From Ramlibacter pallidus (lineage in GTDB: Bacteria; Pseudomonadota; Gammaproteobacteria; Burkholderiales; Burkholderiaceae_C), in contig NZ_JADDIV010000001.1 in the NCBI RefSeq assembly GCF_015070875.1, positions 775,144-839,143 of the forward strand: a stretch of DNA of 64,000 nucleotides. Reading direction: 5' to 3'. Shown here piece by piece: positions 38,485 through 46,582 of the stretch; within the stretch, counting starts at the first letter, position 1, and each line of letters begins with the position of its first letter. Both the position numbers and the translations under genes were made by a program. Below the pieces are notes generated by a model, which saw only the letters and a program-made list of their open reading frames with translations, ran no database searches and was not told where the DNA came from.

Positions 38485-38801
38485 GCAAGTTTCTCCAAGG
38501 TTAAACATAGGGCTCCGGTTACGCATGGGACGCAAATGCAGGCACGTTCGCGTCTCACCGGATCCCCGGGCCAACCTCCTTTTGGGAAGTTGACGCTATT
38601 CCACCAGACGGTCTTTTCCGACGCAAAGTATTTAGCCGTCCTGACTGCGTTTCGTTGTGGACCGGCAACAAGGATTCCAAGGCCGAGTACACCTGGCACA
38701 ACACCTGGCGCCAGCTTTTCGCATCCCGGAAAAACGAGCGGTCGGCCGTCGCGGACGAAGGGTCGCCGCCGTGCGATTTTTTCGGGGCGTACACTGCCGC
38801 C
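38485..38801. other. Divergent promoter region, porin / coq7
   Basis: 317 bp without a plausible gene. On the minus strand a TTGCGT...TGGAAT pair with 17-bp spacing is a weak porin promoter candidate, implying a leader of roughly 100 bases. On the plus strand TACACT at 38790-38795 lies six bases before coq7. Nothing else recognised. Confidence 0.4.
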
Positions 38802-39419
38802 ATGGACCGGATCCTCGGCGCCCTCGACCAGGCCTTGCGCACCCTTTTCGCCACCCCGCGCGGCACCCGGCCCTGCCCCGTGGTGCCGGCGGAATCGACC
38901 CACCTCGGCGCCCAGGAACGGCAGCATGCCGGCGCCCTGATGCGCGTCAACCATGTCGGCGAGGTCTGCGCCCAGGCGCTTTACACGGCGCAGGCCCTGG
39001 CCACGCGGGACGACGCCCTGCGCGCGCAGCTGGAACAGGCGGCGCGCGAGGAAACCGACCACCTGGCCTGGACCCAGCAGCGGCTGGAGGAGCTGGGCTC
39101 GCGGCCGTCGCTGCTCAATCCGCTCTGGTACGCGGGCGCCTTCGGCCTGGGGCTGGTCGCGGGCCGCATCGGCGACCGGGTGAGCCTGGGCTTCATCGTC
39201 GAGACCGAACGCCAGGTCGAAGCCCACCTGCAGGGGCACCTGGACCGGCTGCCGCAGGGCGACCATGCGTCGCGCGCCATCGTGGCGCAGATGAAGGCCG
39301 ACGAAATGGCGCATGCCAACCATGCGCAAAGCATGGGCGCGGCCGAACTGCCGGAGGCGGTGAAGCTCGCGATGCGAACGGCGGCCAAGGTGATGACCAC
39401 CACCGCGCACTACATCTGA
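38802..39419 (+). CDS. coq7: Ubiquinone-biosynthesis hydroxylase Coq7
   Basis: 205 residues of the di-iron Coq7 family. The enzyme hydroxylates 2-polyprenyl-3-methyl-6-methoxy-1,4-benzoquinol, the penultimate ring modification of ubiquinone synthesis, at the inner-membrane surface. Metal-ligand segments are [39 protein letters not shown] and [11 protein letters not shown], giving the expected Glu and His ligands. TACACT lies six bases before the ATG, suggesting a leaderless mRNA. It is convergent with OsmC. Confidence 0.94.
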   Translation: MDRILGALDQALRTLFATPRGTRPCPVVPAESTHLGAQERQHAGALMRVNHVGEVCAQALYTAQALATRDDALRAQLEQAAREETDHLAWTQQRLEELGSRPSLLNPLWYAGAFGLGLVAGRIGDRVSLGFIVETERQVEAHLQGHLDRLPQGDHASRAIVAQMKADEMAHANHAQSMGAAELPEAVKLAMRTAAKVMTTTAHYI

Positions 39420-39424
39420 GCGCC

Positions 39425-39886
39425 TCAGGCGGCCGCGTCGTCCTCGACGATCTCGAAGCTGGTCGTCATCTCCGCGGTCTTCGCCAGCATCGCGCTCGCC
39501 GAGCAGTACTTCTCGTGGCTCATGGCGATGGCGCGCTCCACCGCCTGCGCCGGCAGCTTGCGCCCGCGCACCGTGAAATGCATGTGGATCTTCGTGAACA
39601 CCTTGGGGTCGGCCGGCGCGCGGTGCGCCTCCAGCTTCACCGAGCAGCCGCGCACGTCGTGGCGGCCGCGCTTGAGGATCAGCACCACGTCATAGGCCGT
39701 GCAGCCGCCGGTGCCGGCCAGGACGGTTTCCATCGGACGCGGCGCCAGGTTGCGCCCGCCGTTCTCGGGCCGCGCCTCGTCGGGCGCGCCGTCCATCACC
39801 AGCACGTGGCCGCTGCCGGTTTCCGCGAGGAAACCCATCCCCGAACGGGCGCCCGTCGCGCCCGTCCATGTCACCGTGCATTCCAT
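39425..39886 (-). CDS. OsmC-family protein (YhfA-like)
   Basis: 153 residues. The two redox cysteines of the family occur in LAGTGGCTAYDVV and HEKYCSASAML, with PMETVLAG ahead of the first. OsmC/Ohr proteins reduce organic hydroperoxides; the YhfA branch has no firmly established substrate. Cytoplasmic. GGAGGAAG is a strong ribosome site before ATG 39886. It ends 5 bp from the convergent coq7 stop. Confidence 0.9.
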   Translation of the reverse strand: MECTVTWTGATGARSGMGFLAETGSGHVLVMDGAPDEARPENGGRNLAPRPMETVLAGTGGCTAYDVVLILKRGRHDVRGCSVKLEAHRAPADPKVFTKIHMHFTVRGRKLPAQAVERAIAMSHEKYCSASAMLAKTAEMTTSFEIVEDDAAA

Positions 39887-39992
39887 GTTCTTCCTCCTGC
39901 GGGCCGGGCAAGTGCCAAAAAGTTGCGGCGGCCCCGATGCGCGCGCGAGACACTCTTGTGCATCGCAGCAAAGTTGTGGCTATACTGAACCC

Positions 39993-40140
39993 ACAGCATA
40001 GCGATTCCGCTAAGCCCGCCCGGCGAAGCAGCCCGCGCGAACCTGGTTCCCGCCCCTGCGCCGCCGGCGTCCCGGTTGTCTCCTCCACCCTCCGAAAAGG
40101 TGGATTCAGCCCCCGGACCGCAAGGCCCGGGGGCTTTTTT
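39993..40140 (+). ncRNA. Candidate small RNA or ilvA leader ending in an intrinsic terminator
   Basis: A TATACT -10 box at 39981-39986 (weak TTGTGC -35 at 39956-39961, 19-bp spacer) and a textbook terminator at 40108-40140 define a possible transcript of about 148 nt with no credible reading frame. The terminator stem is AGCCCCCGG / CCGGGGGCT with six T. Just before it a small hairpin TCCACC / GGTGGA (40084-40089, 40099-40104) exposes CTCC in its loop, and CTCCTCC lies at its base; both could pair with Shine-Dalgarno sequences. It ends 45 bp before ilvA, so an attenuating leader is the alternative. I could not match it to a known RNA family. Confidence 0.45.
40108..40140 (+). terminator. Intrinsic terminator before ilvA
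   Basis: Nine-bp stem AGCCCCCGG / CCGGGGGCT (40108-40116 with 40127-40135), ten-base interior that can form CC-GCAA-GG, then six T (40135-40140). Confidence 0.8.
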
Positions 40141-40184
40141 CCGCCTGCGGCGCCCCTGCCGTGCCGCCTTATGATTTCCGGCTC

Positions 40185-41756
40185 ATGAAGAAACACCTGC
40201 AGCCGGAGGACTACCTCAAGAAGATCCTCACGGCGCGCGTCTACGACGTGGCCGTCGAGACGCCGCTCGAGCCCGCGCGCAACCTGTCCCGGCGCCTCCA
40301 CAACAAGGTGCTGCTCAAGCGCGAGGACCAGCAGCCGGTCTTCAGCTTCAAGCTGCGCGGCGCCTACAACAAGATGGCGCACCTGGCGCCGGAGCAGCTC
40401 AAGCGCGGGGTGATCTGCGCCTCCGCCGGCAACCACGCGCAGGGCGTGGCGCTGGCGGCGCACAAGCTCGGGTCGCGTGCGGTGATCGTCATGCCGGTGA
40501 CCACGCCGCAGCTCAAGGTCGAGGCCGTCAAGGCGCTGGGCGGCGAGGTCGTGCTGCACGGCGACAGCTACTCGGACGCTGCCACGCACGCCTACGCGCT
40601 GTGCGAGCAGGAGCAGCTCACCTTCGTGCACCCTTTCGACGACCCGGACGTGATCGCCGGCCAGGGCACCATCGCGATGGAGATCCTGCGCCAGCACCAG
40701 GGGCCGCTCGACGCCGTGTTCGTCGCCATCGGCGGCGGCGGCCTGATCTCCGGGGTGGCCAGCTACATCAAGGCCGTGCGGCCCGAGGTGAAGGTGATCG
40801 GCGTGCAGATGAGCGATTCGGACGCCATGGCGCGTTCGGTCGCCGCGAGCAAGCGCGTGACGCTCGCGGACGTCGGCCTGTTTTCCGACGGCACCGCGGT
40901 GAAGCTGGTGGGCGAGGAGACGTTCCGGCTGGCGAGCCAGCTGGTGGACGAGTTCATGCTGGTCGACACCGACGCCGTCTGCGCGGCCATCAAGGACGTG
41001 TTCGTCGACACGCGCAGCATCGTGGAGCCGGCCGGCGCGCTGGCCGTCGCCGCCATCAAGCAGTACGTCGCCGGGCACAAGCGGCGCGGCGAGACCTACG
41101 CGGCGATCCTCTGCGGCGCCAACATGAACTTCGACCGCCTGCGCTTCGTGGCCGAGCGGGCGGAGGTCGGTGAGGAGCGCGAGGCGCTGTTCGCCGTGAC
41201 CATCCCGGAGGAACGCGGCAGCTTCCGCCGCTTCTGCGAGGTGATCGGCACCCTGCCCGGCGGCGCGCGCAACGTCACGGAATTCAACTACCGCATCGGC
41301 GACGCCGAGCAGGCGCACGTCTTCGTCGGGCTGACCACGCACGGCAAGGGCGAGTCGGGACGCATCGCCGCGAACTTCACGCGGCATGGCTTCGAAGCGC
41401 TCGACCTCACCCACGACGAACTCGCCAAGGAGCACGTGCGGCACATGGTGGGCGGGCCCTCGCCGCTGGCCGGCGACGAGCGCCTGCTGCGGTTCATCTT
41501 CCCGGAGCGGCCCGGCGCCCTGATGAAGTTCCTGTCGCAGATGCGCCCCGGCTGGAACATCTCCCTGTTCCATTACCGCAACCAGGGCGCCGACTACGGC
41601 CGCATCCTGGTCGGCCTGCAGGTGCCGCGCAGCGACGAGAAGACCTTCCAGGCCTTCCTCGAGGAACTGGGCTATCCGTACGTGGACGAGACCGCCAATC
41701 CGGTCTACCGCCTGTTCCTGCGCAGCCGGGCCCCCGGAAACGCCACGGCTGGGTAG
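40185..41756 (+). CDS. ilvA: Biosynthetic threonine ammonia-lyase
   Basis: 523 residues. It deaminates threonine to 2-oxobutanoate, the first committed step of isoleucine synthesis. The PLP Lys is in VFSFKLRGAYNK (about residue 56), SAGNHAQGVAL and IGGGGLISGVASY bind cofactor phosphate, and the C-terminal ~200 residues hold two ACT-like regulatory domains (ERGSFRRFCEVIG and RPGALMKFLSQM), as in the feedback-inhibited biosynthetic form. TATGAT at 40170-40175 lies nine bases before the ATG. A terminator just upstream may control it. Confidence 0.95.
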   Translation: MKKHLQPEDYLKKILTARVYDVAVETPLEPARNLSRRLHNKVLLKREDQQPVFSFKLRGAYNKMAHLAPEQLKRGVICASAGNHAQGVALAAHKLGSRAVIVMPVTTPQLKVEAVKALGGEVVLHGDSYSDAATHAYALCEQEQLTFVHPFDDPDVIAGQGTIAMEILRQHQGPLDAVFVAIGGGGLISGVASYIKAVRPEVKVIGVQMSDSDAMARSVAASKRVTLADVGLFSDGTAVKLVGEETFRLASQLVDEFMLVDTDAVCAAIKDVFVDTRSIVEPAGALAVAAIKQYVAGHKRRGETYAAILCGANMNFDRLRFVAERAEVGEEREALFAVTIPEERGSFRRFCEVIGTLPGGARNVTEFNYRIGDAEQAHVFVGLTTHGKGESGRIAANFTRHGFEALDLTHDELAKEHVRHMVGGPSPLAGDERLLRFIFPERPGALMKFLSQMRPGWNISLFHYRNQGADYGRILVGLQVPRSDEKTFQAFLEELGYPYVDETANPVYRLFLRSRAPGNATAG

Positions 41757-41765
41757 CATCGGCGG

Positions 41766-42479
41766 GTGCCAGGCTTTCGCGACACCCTCCACCTCTTCGG
41801 CCGCCGCTTCGCGCTGGCGCTGCAATCCTCCACCCGCGTGCGGGCACCCGTGGAGGCGCCCGTCGAGGACGACCTGCTGCAATCCAGCACCGGCCACATC
41901 CCCGGCGCGGGCTGGCTCGTCGGGCTGGCCGCCTGCCTCGTTTTCGCCCTGACCTCGCTGCTGGTCGGGCAGGCGACCGCCGCGGCGATCGCCTGCACCG
42001 TGGCGACCGTGCTGCTCACCGGTGCCCAGAACGAAAGCGGGCTGTTCCGCTTCGCCGACCGCATGGGCCGGCGCGACGCGGGCTGGGGCGCGCTGGCCCT
42101 GTTTCTGGTGCTGGGGGGCAAGCTCGCCCTGCTCGCGGCCCTGGCCGACCGGGCGGAAGCGGCGGTGATCACGGCCCTGTTCGCCGGCCAGGTGGTCTCG
42201 CGGTTCGCGCCGCTGGTGGCGGCGCACTGGCTGGACACCCGCGAGGCGGCGCTGCGCACGCTGCGCGTGGGAGCCCTGTGGTGCGTGGTCCCGCTGGCGC
42301 TGCTGGCCTTCGCGGGCGGGGTGGCCTTCCTCGTGGCGGCCCTGCTGGCGTGCGCGCTGGCGGGCTTCGCGCTGGTGCGCTTCACCGCCCCGCCCGAAGG
42401 GGCGCGTGCCGAGCGGACCGGCGCCGTGCAGCAGGTCTGCGAAGTCGCCTTCTACTTCGGCGCGGCCATCGCCGCCTGA
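41766..42479 (+). CDS. CobS-like membrane protein with degenerate acidic motif
   Basis: 237 residues from GTG 41766; TAGCAT (41754-41759) is six bases upstream. The hydrophobic plan, IPGAGWLVGLAACLVFAL, VSRFAPLVAAHW and the closing QQVCEVAFYFGAAIA align with CobS (adenosylcobinamide-GDP ribazoletransferase), which joins the lower ligand in cobalamin synthesis. However, the metal-binding DGLADTADG-type motif is replaced here by NESGLFRFADRMG, and the following RDSRxG region by RRDAGWG. Two key acidic residues are therefore absent. No cobalamin gene is nearby. It may be a divergent paralogue with another role. Confidence 0.72.
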   Translation: MPGFRDTLHLFGRRFALALQSSTRVRAPVEAPVEDDLLQSSTGHIPGAGWLVGLAACLVFALTSLLVGQATAAAIACTVATVLLTGAQNESGLFRFADRMGRRDAGWGALALFLVLGGKLALLAALADRAEAAVITALFAGQVVSRFAPLVAAHWLDTREAALRTLRVGALWCVVPLALLAFAGGVAFLVAALLACALAGFALVRFTAPPEGARAERTGAVQQVCEVAFYFGAAIAA

Positions 42480-42480
42480 T

Positions 42481-42939
42481 TCACTGCTGCCGCAGCGGCG
42501 GCAGTTCCAGCACCAGCAGCGGCGGGCCATCGCGCTGCGCGGCGATGGTGGCCTTGCGGCCCTGGACCGATTGCAGCACGAGCCCTTCGTCGAGCGACGT
42601 GCCGACACGGTAGGGCCGCGCGGGCTTGCCGTCGACGGAGATGACGGCGGCACCCGCGCCGGACGTGGCGCCGGCGGCGACGCCCACCAGCTGGAAACGG
42701 CTGGCCAGCGTGGCGACAGGGGCCGGCGCGGCCGCGGTCGCGGGCGTGCTGCCCAGCAGCCGCGCGATGGCGGCGGGATCGGCGGCGGCCACCGCGCGCG
42801 GCGGCGCGACGCGGGCGCTGGCCGGCGGCGTCCCGCCCGCCACTTTCAGCGCCCAGTACAACGCGCTCAGCCCGACCAGAGCCCACAGGCCGAAGGTCGT
42901 GCCGCGAACCGTCCAGGAAGCGGGGGCCGTGGTCAACAT
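42481..42939 (-). CDS. gspC: Type II secretion protein GspC, short form
   Basis: 152 residues with one N-terminal membrane helix (LWALVGLSALYWALKVAGG), an Ala/Pro-rich linker and a homology-region domain (FQLVGVAAGATSGAGAAVISVDGKPARPYRVG). This is the GspC plan without the C-terminal PDZ or coiled-coil domain. GspC links the inner-membrane platform to the secretin. GATAAT (complement of 42946-42951) lies six bases before the ATG and overlaps the box of divergent gspG. It ends 1 bp from the CobS-like stop. Confidence 0.8.
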   Translation of the reverse strand: MLTTAPASWTVRGTTFGLWALVGLSALYWALKVAGGTPPASARVAPPRAVAAADPAAIARLLGSTPATAAAPAPVATLASRFQLVGVAAGATSGAGAAVISVDGKPARPYRVGTSLDEGLVLQSVQGRKATIAAQRDGPPLLVLELPPLRQQ

Positions 42940-42960
42940 GGCGCGATTATCATTGAACGG

Positions 42961-43419
42961 ATGCGTTCCTCCCCTGCATTCCACCGCCGCGCCGCCCTGC
43001 GCGCGAAGCAGCTGGCCTCGGCCGGCTTCACCCTCATCGAGCTGATGGTGGTGCTGGTCATCATCGGCGTGCTCGCCGCGCTGATCGTGCCGAACGTGCT
43101 GGACCGCGCGGACGACGCCCGGGTCACCGCTGCGCGCACCGACGTCAACAACCTCATGCAGGCGCTCAAGCTGTACCGGCTGGACAACCAGCGCTATCCC
43201 ACCGGCGAACAGGGCCTGCAGGCGCTCATCGCGCGGCCGACCGCGGCGCCGGTGCCGCCCAACTGGAAGCCCTACCTGGAAAAGCTGCCCAACGACCCGT
43301 GGGGCCGGCCGTACCAGTACCTCAATCCCGGCGTCAAAGGCGAGATCGACGTGATGTCCTTCGGCGCCGACGGCCAGCCGGGCGGCGAGGGCAAGAATGC
43401 CGACGTCGGCTCCTGGTAG
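42961..43419 (+). CDS. gspG: Type II secretion major pseudopilin GspG
   Basis: 152 residues. The prepilin motif G-FTLIELMVVLVIIGVLAAL follows a basic leader of about 21 residues; the Glu at +5 is present. The globular part has NLMQALKLYRLDNQRYPT and LPNDPWGRPYQYLNPG, diagnostic of GspG. It builds the shaft of the pseudopilus after cleavage by a prepilin peptidase that is not encoded here. TATCAT (42948-42953) lies seven bases before the ATG. First gene of G-H-I-J-K. Confidence 0.95.
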   Translation: MRSSPAFHRRAALRAKQLASAGFTLIELMVVLVIIGVLAALIVPNVLDRADDARVTAARTDVNNLMQALKLYRLDNQRYPTGEQGLQALIARPTAAPVPPNWKPYLEKLPNDPWGRPYQYLNPGVKGEIDVMSFGADGQPGGEGKNADVGSW

Positions 43420-43861
43420 GGAGCGCGCGGTCCCGCGCCGGCACGCCGCCGGCTTCACCCTGCTCGAACTGCTGGTGGTGATCTCCATCATCGCCATCGC
43501 TTCCGCAGGGGTCTCCTTCGCCCTGCGCGACGCCGCCGGCGCACCGCTGGAACGCGACGCGCAGCGGCTGGCCGCCCTGCTGGAGTCGGCCCGCGCGCGT
43601 TCGCGGCTGACCGGCCAGCCCGTGCGCTGGGTCGCGACCGAGCAGGGGTTCCGCTTCGAGGGGCTCCCCGCGGGCACGCTGCCGGAGCAGTGGCTCAGCG
43701 CCGACACGCGCGTCGCCTCGCGCGGCGTGCTGGTGCTGGGCCCCGAACCGGTGATCGGCCCGCAGGCGGTGGACCTCGCGAGCGCGGACCAGCCCGGGCA
43801 GAACATCCGCGTCGCCACCGACGGCCTGCGGCCTTTCGCCATCGCGGCGCCGCAGCCGTGA
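43397..43861 (+). CDS. gspH: Type II secretion minor pseudopilin GspH
   Basis: 154 residues, overlapping gspG by 23 bases. The prepilin motif AGFTLLELLVVISIIAIASA follows a 19-residue leader, and the family core ARARSRLTGQPVRWVATEQG is present. It forms part of the pseudopilus near the tip. It overlaps gspI by GTGA. Confidence 0.9.
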   Translation: MPTSAPGRERAVPRRHAAGFTLLELLVVISIIAIASAGVSFALRDAAGAPLERDAQRLAALLESARARSRLTGQPVRWVATEQGFRFEGLPAGTLPEQWLSADTRVASRGVLVLGPEPVIGPQAVDLASADQPGQNIRVATDGLRPFAIAAPQP

Positions 43862-44214
43862 GGCGCCTGCACGGCTTCACGCTGATCGAGGTGCTGGTCG
43901 CCCTCGGCATCGTGTCGATCGCGCTGGTCGCGGGCCTGCAGGCCACCGCCGCGCTTACCAACAATGCCCAGCGCCAATCCGACGTGCTGCTCGCCCACCT
44001 GTGCGCCGAGAACGAATTGGGCCGGCTCCGGTTGGCGCGCCAGTTGCCCGCGGTGGGCGACGCCGAGGTCGCCTGCGAGCAGGCCGGCCAGGCCTTCAGC
44101 GTGCGCGTGAAGGTCTCGCCCACGCCGAACCCGAGCTTCCGCCGCGTGGACGCCCAGGTCCTTGCCGGCGGAACGCCCATCCTGCGGATCTCCACCGTGC
44201 AGGGGCGCTACTGA
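43858..44214 (+). CDS. gspI: Type II secretion minor pseudopilin GspI
   Basis: 118 residues from GTG 43858, four bases inside the gspH end. It has a very short leader (RRLHG) and the prepilin helix FTLIEVLVALGIVSIALVAG, then HLCAENELGRLRL, the GspI core. It nucleates the tip complex with GspJ and GspK. Confidence 0.92.
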   Translation: MRRLHGFTLIEVLVALGIVSIALVAGLQATAALTNNAQRQSDVLLAHLCAENELGRLRLARQLPAVGDAEVACEQAGQAFSVRVKVSPTPNPSFRRVDAQVLAGGTPILRISTVQGRY

Positions 44215-44215
44215 C

Positions 44216-44905
44216 ATGCGGCAGCGCGGCTTCACCCTGGTCGAACTGCTGGTGTCGCTGTTCGCGCTGGCGCTGCTCGCCGCCCTGAGCTGGCGGGGCC
44301 TCGACGGCATGGTGCGGACGCGGCAGATGACGGAAGCGCGTGCCGACGAGGTCCTCGCTCTGCAGACCGGCCTGGCGCAATGGACCGCGGACCTGGAGGC
44401 GATCGCCGAATTCCCGCCGGCGGCGGCCCTCGAATGGAACGGGCGCGTGCTGCGCCTCACGCGCCGCAGCAGCCTGTCGCCCGCCGACGGCGTGCGGGTG
44501 GTGGCCTGGACGCACCGTGAAGGCCAGTGGCTGCGCTGGGAGTCGCCGCCGGTGGCCACCAAGGGCGACCTCGAGACGGCGTGGCTGCAGGCGGAGCTGT
44601 GGGCCCAGAACCCGAGCGACGCCATGCGCCAGCAGCAGGTGGCGATCACGCCGCTGCAGGACTGGCGCATCTTCTACTACCGCGAGGACAGCTGGACCAA
44701 CCCGCAGTCGAGCGCCGCGAGCAACGAGGCGACGCGCCGTTCGCCCTTCGGCGACCGCAGCGGGGGCGGAGGCGGTGCCGCAACTTCGCGCTCGACCCTG
44801 CCCGATGGCGTGCGGCTGGTGCTGCAACTGCCGGAAGGCCGCGCCATCAGCGGGCAACTGGTGCGCGACTGGGTCCGCCCCACCGTCGGCGGGAGCACGC
44901 CATGA
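44216..44905 (+). CDS. gspJ: Type II secretion minor pseudopilin GspJ
   Basis: 229 residues, one base after gspI. The leader MRQRG is followed by FTLVELLVSLFALALLAALS. WRGLDGMVRTRQ and DWRIFYYREDSW are typical GspJ segments. A Gly-rich insertion lies near residue 180. It overlaps gspK by ATGA. Confidence 0.92.
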   Translation: MRQRGFTLVELLVSLFALALLAALSWRGLDGMVRTRQMTEARADEVLALQTGLAQWTADLEAIAEFPPAAALEWNGRVLRLTRRSSLSPADGVRVVAWTHREGQWLRWESPPVATKGDLETAWLQAELWAQNPSDAMRQQQVAITPLQDWRIFYYREDSWTNPQSSAASNEATRRSPFGDRSGGGGGAATSRSTLPDGVRLVLQLPEGRAISGQLVRDWVRPTVGGSTP

Positions 44906-45891
44906 AGCGCGCGGCGCAGGCGGGCGCGGCGCTCCTGGCCGCCATGCTCACGGTCACCCTGGTGGCGACCTTCGCCGCCGCGGCCCTGTGGCAGCAGTGG
45001 CGCAGCGTCGAAGTGGAGGCCGCCGACCGCACGCGCGTGCAGTCGTCCTGGATCCTCACGGGGGCGCTCGACTGGGCCCGGCTGATCCTGCGCGAGGACC
45101 GCAACCGCTTCGACCACCTGGGGGAGCCCTGGGCCGTTCCGCTGCAGGAGGCGCGCCTCTCGACCTTCCTGGCGGCGGACGCGGCCAACAACGCGGACAC
45201 CGGCGATGCGGACCAGGTCTTCCTCTCCGGCGAGATCACCGACCTGCAGTCGCGGCTGAACCTGGGCAACCTGGTGCGGGCCGGCAACCTGGACAAGGAC
45301 TGGGTGGAGGTCGCCCGCCGCCTGTTCGAGGTGCTCGGGCTGCCGCCGTCGCAACTGGCGAACATGGCGGAGAACCTGCGCTTCGCCTCCGACATCGCCG
45401 TCGACAACCGCAACGCCTCGCGTGCCGCGCTGACGCCACAACGCCTGGAACAGCTCGCGTGGCTCGGACTGCCGCCGCAGACCATCGCCGTGCTGGAGCC
45501 GTACGTCACGCTGCTGCCGACCACCGGCCAGCCCGGAACCGTCCCGACCGTCAACGTGAACACAGCGCCGGCGCAGGTGATCTACGCCGCCGTCCCCGGC
45601 ATCAGCCTGGCGGACGCGCAGCGCCTCGTCGCCGAACGTGAACGCAAGCCCTTCCAGGCCCTGGCCGACGTCAAGGCCCTGCTGCCGGAAGGCGCCGAGC
45701 TCGCCGCCTCCAGGGTCTACGTGGCCACGTCCTTCTTCGAGGTGCGCGGCCGCCTGCGCATGGACGACGTGACCATCGAGGAGCGGTCCATCGTGCAGCG
45801 GGTGACGCTGGGGCAGGAGGTCCGCACGCTCCAACGCGAACGGGTGGCACCCTCGCCGCCGACGGCGCCGGCCACGCGCCGCAATCCGTAG
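44902..45891 (+). CDS. gspK: Type II secretion minor pseudopilin GspK
   Basis: 329 residues. The N-terminus QAGAALLAAMLTVTLVATFAAA is the divergent prepilin helix of GspK, lacking the +5 Glu as usual. The large alpha domain shows SGEITDLQSRLNLGNL and VNVNTAPAQVIYAAVPGIS, the typical SAM-like insertion. It caps the pseudopilus. The run of linked genes stops here; the next gene has its own promoter. Confidence 0.93.
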   Translation: MKRAAQAGAALLAAMLTVTLVATFAAAALWQQWRSVEVEAADRTRVQSSWILTGALDWARLILREDRNRFDHLGEPWAVPLQEARLSTFLAADAANNADTGDADQVFLSGEITDLQSRLNLGNLVRAGNLDKDWVEVARRLFEVLGLPPSQLANMAENLRFASDIAVDNRNASRAALTPQRLEQLAWLGLPPQTIAVLEPYVTLLPTTGQPGTVPTVNVNTAPAQVIYAAVPGISLADAQRLVAERERKPFQALADVKALLPEGAELAASRVYVATSFFEVRGRLRMDDVTIEERSIVQRVTLGQEVRTLQRERVAPSPPTAPATRRNP

Positions 45892-45921
45892 TCGTCCTTC
45901 GGGCGTTCCCCAAACGCGGTA

Positions 45922-45950
45922 TTGCCGCGGCCCATCGCTACATCTATCGT
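45922..45950 (+). promoter_or_regulatory. Promoter of the lipoprotein inside the gsp cluster
   Basis: TTGCCG (45922-45927), 17-bp spacer, TATCGT (45945-45950), about 34 bases before the ATG at 45985. Confidence 0.5.
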
Positions 45951-45984
45951 CGTCAACTTACAACTTCTCACGAGGACGCACGAA

Positions 45985-46536
45985 ATGAAGCAATGGCACA
46001 AGGTTCTGGTTTCCCTGGTGGCGGTCGCGGCGCTGGCCGCCTGCGGCGGCGGCGGGGACGACGAGGGCACCGCCGGCACGGACACCGGGACCGGCACCGG
46101 CACGGGGACGGGGACCGGCACCGCCGCGGCGGCCGACAAGTACGTGGGCACCTGGGTCCTGGCGTGCAGCGCCTTCAACGCGACCGAGTCCGAAAAGGAA
46201 ACGCTGGTCGTAACCAAGGCCGGCGACACGTCCCTGAACGTCGCCTTCGCCCTGACGTCCTACGCCAACACCACCTGCGCCGGCGCCGGTACCGTGCAGA
46301 ACTTCACCGGCACGGCCACGATCGACAGCCAGACCAGCGTGACGTACCAGGGCAACGCCGAGACCTTCGACCGCATCACGGCCAACATCGCGGGCGAAGG
46401 CACCCTCAAGTGGCTGGGCACCGTGCGCGCCAACGGCACCCAGATGGTCATCGACTTCGAGGACAACGGCGTCGATTCCGCCGTGATGTACCCGACGAAC
46501 CCGAACGAGGGCGAATCGGTCTACACCAAGCAATAA
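45985..46536 (+). CDS. Putative lipoprotein with Thr-Gly linker, inside the type II secretion locus
   Basis: 183 residues. The signal peptide ends with the lipobox VAALAAC, then GGGG and a tether of alternating Thr and Gly encoded by six-base repeats at 46084-46122. The beta-rich remainder begins ADKYVGTWVLACSAFN and contains a second Cys in SYANTTCAGAG that may form a disulfide. No family recognised. It is not pilotin-like. It has its own promoter and a terminator-like hairpin and separates gspK from gspL, so it may be an inserted cargo gene, possibly a secretion substrate. Confidence 0.78.
   Translation: MKQWHKVLVSLVAVAALAACGGGGDDEGTAGTDTGTGTGTGTGTGTAAAADKYVGTWVLACSAFNATESEKETLVVTKAGDTSLNVAFALTSYANTTCAGAGTVQNFTGTATIDSQTSVTYQGNAETFDRITANIAGEGTLKWLGTVRANGTQMVIDFEDNGVDSAVMYPTNPNEGESVYTKQ
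46084..46122 (+). repeat. Six-base tandem repeat coding Thr-Gly
   Basis: About 6.5 copies of ACCGGS/ACGGGG within the lipoprotein gene. The unit is a multiple of three, so copy changes alter tether length without shifting frame. Confidence 0.7.
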
Positions 46537-46553
46537 GGCCTGCCGCCCGCCAG

Positions 46554-46582
46554 GATCGCCCGCCTCGCGCGGGCGATCTTCC
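46554..46582 (+). terminator. Hairpin terminator after the lipoprotein gene
   Basis: Ten-bp stem GATCGCCCGC / GCGGGCGATC (46554-46563 with 46569-46578), loop CTCGC, followed by TTCCTT. Confidence 0.6.

Noticed and set aside
39993-40140. Possible 4.5S (SRP) RNA
   Set aside because: GGCGAAGCAGCC recalls part of the SRP motif, but the GGTCAGG-type partner strand and the overall long hairpin are absent.
39690-42653. Minus-strand frame of nearly 990 codons over ilvA
   Set aside because: Shadow of ilvA and the CobS-like gene on the plus strand.
46084-46122. Phase-variable repeat
   Set aside because: The unit is six bases, so slippage keeps the frame and cannot switch the gene off.
45985-46536. 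Lipoprotein as the type II secretion pilotin (GspS)
   Set aside because: It has a Thr-Gly tether and a beta-rich domain with its own promoter; pilotins are short helical proteins.
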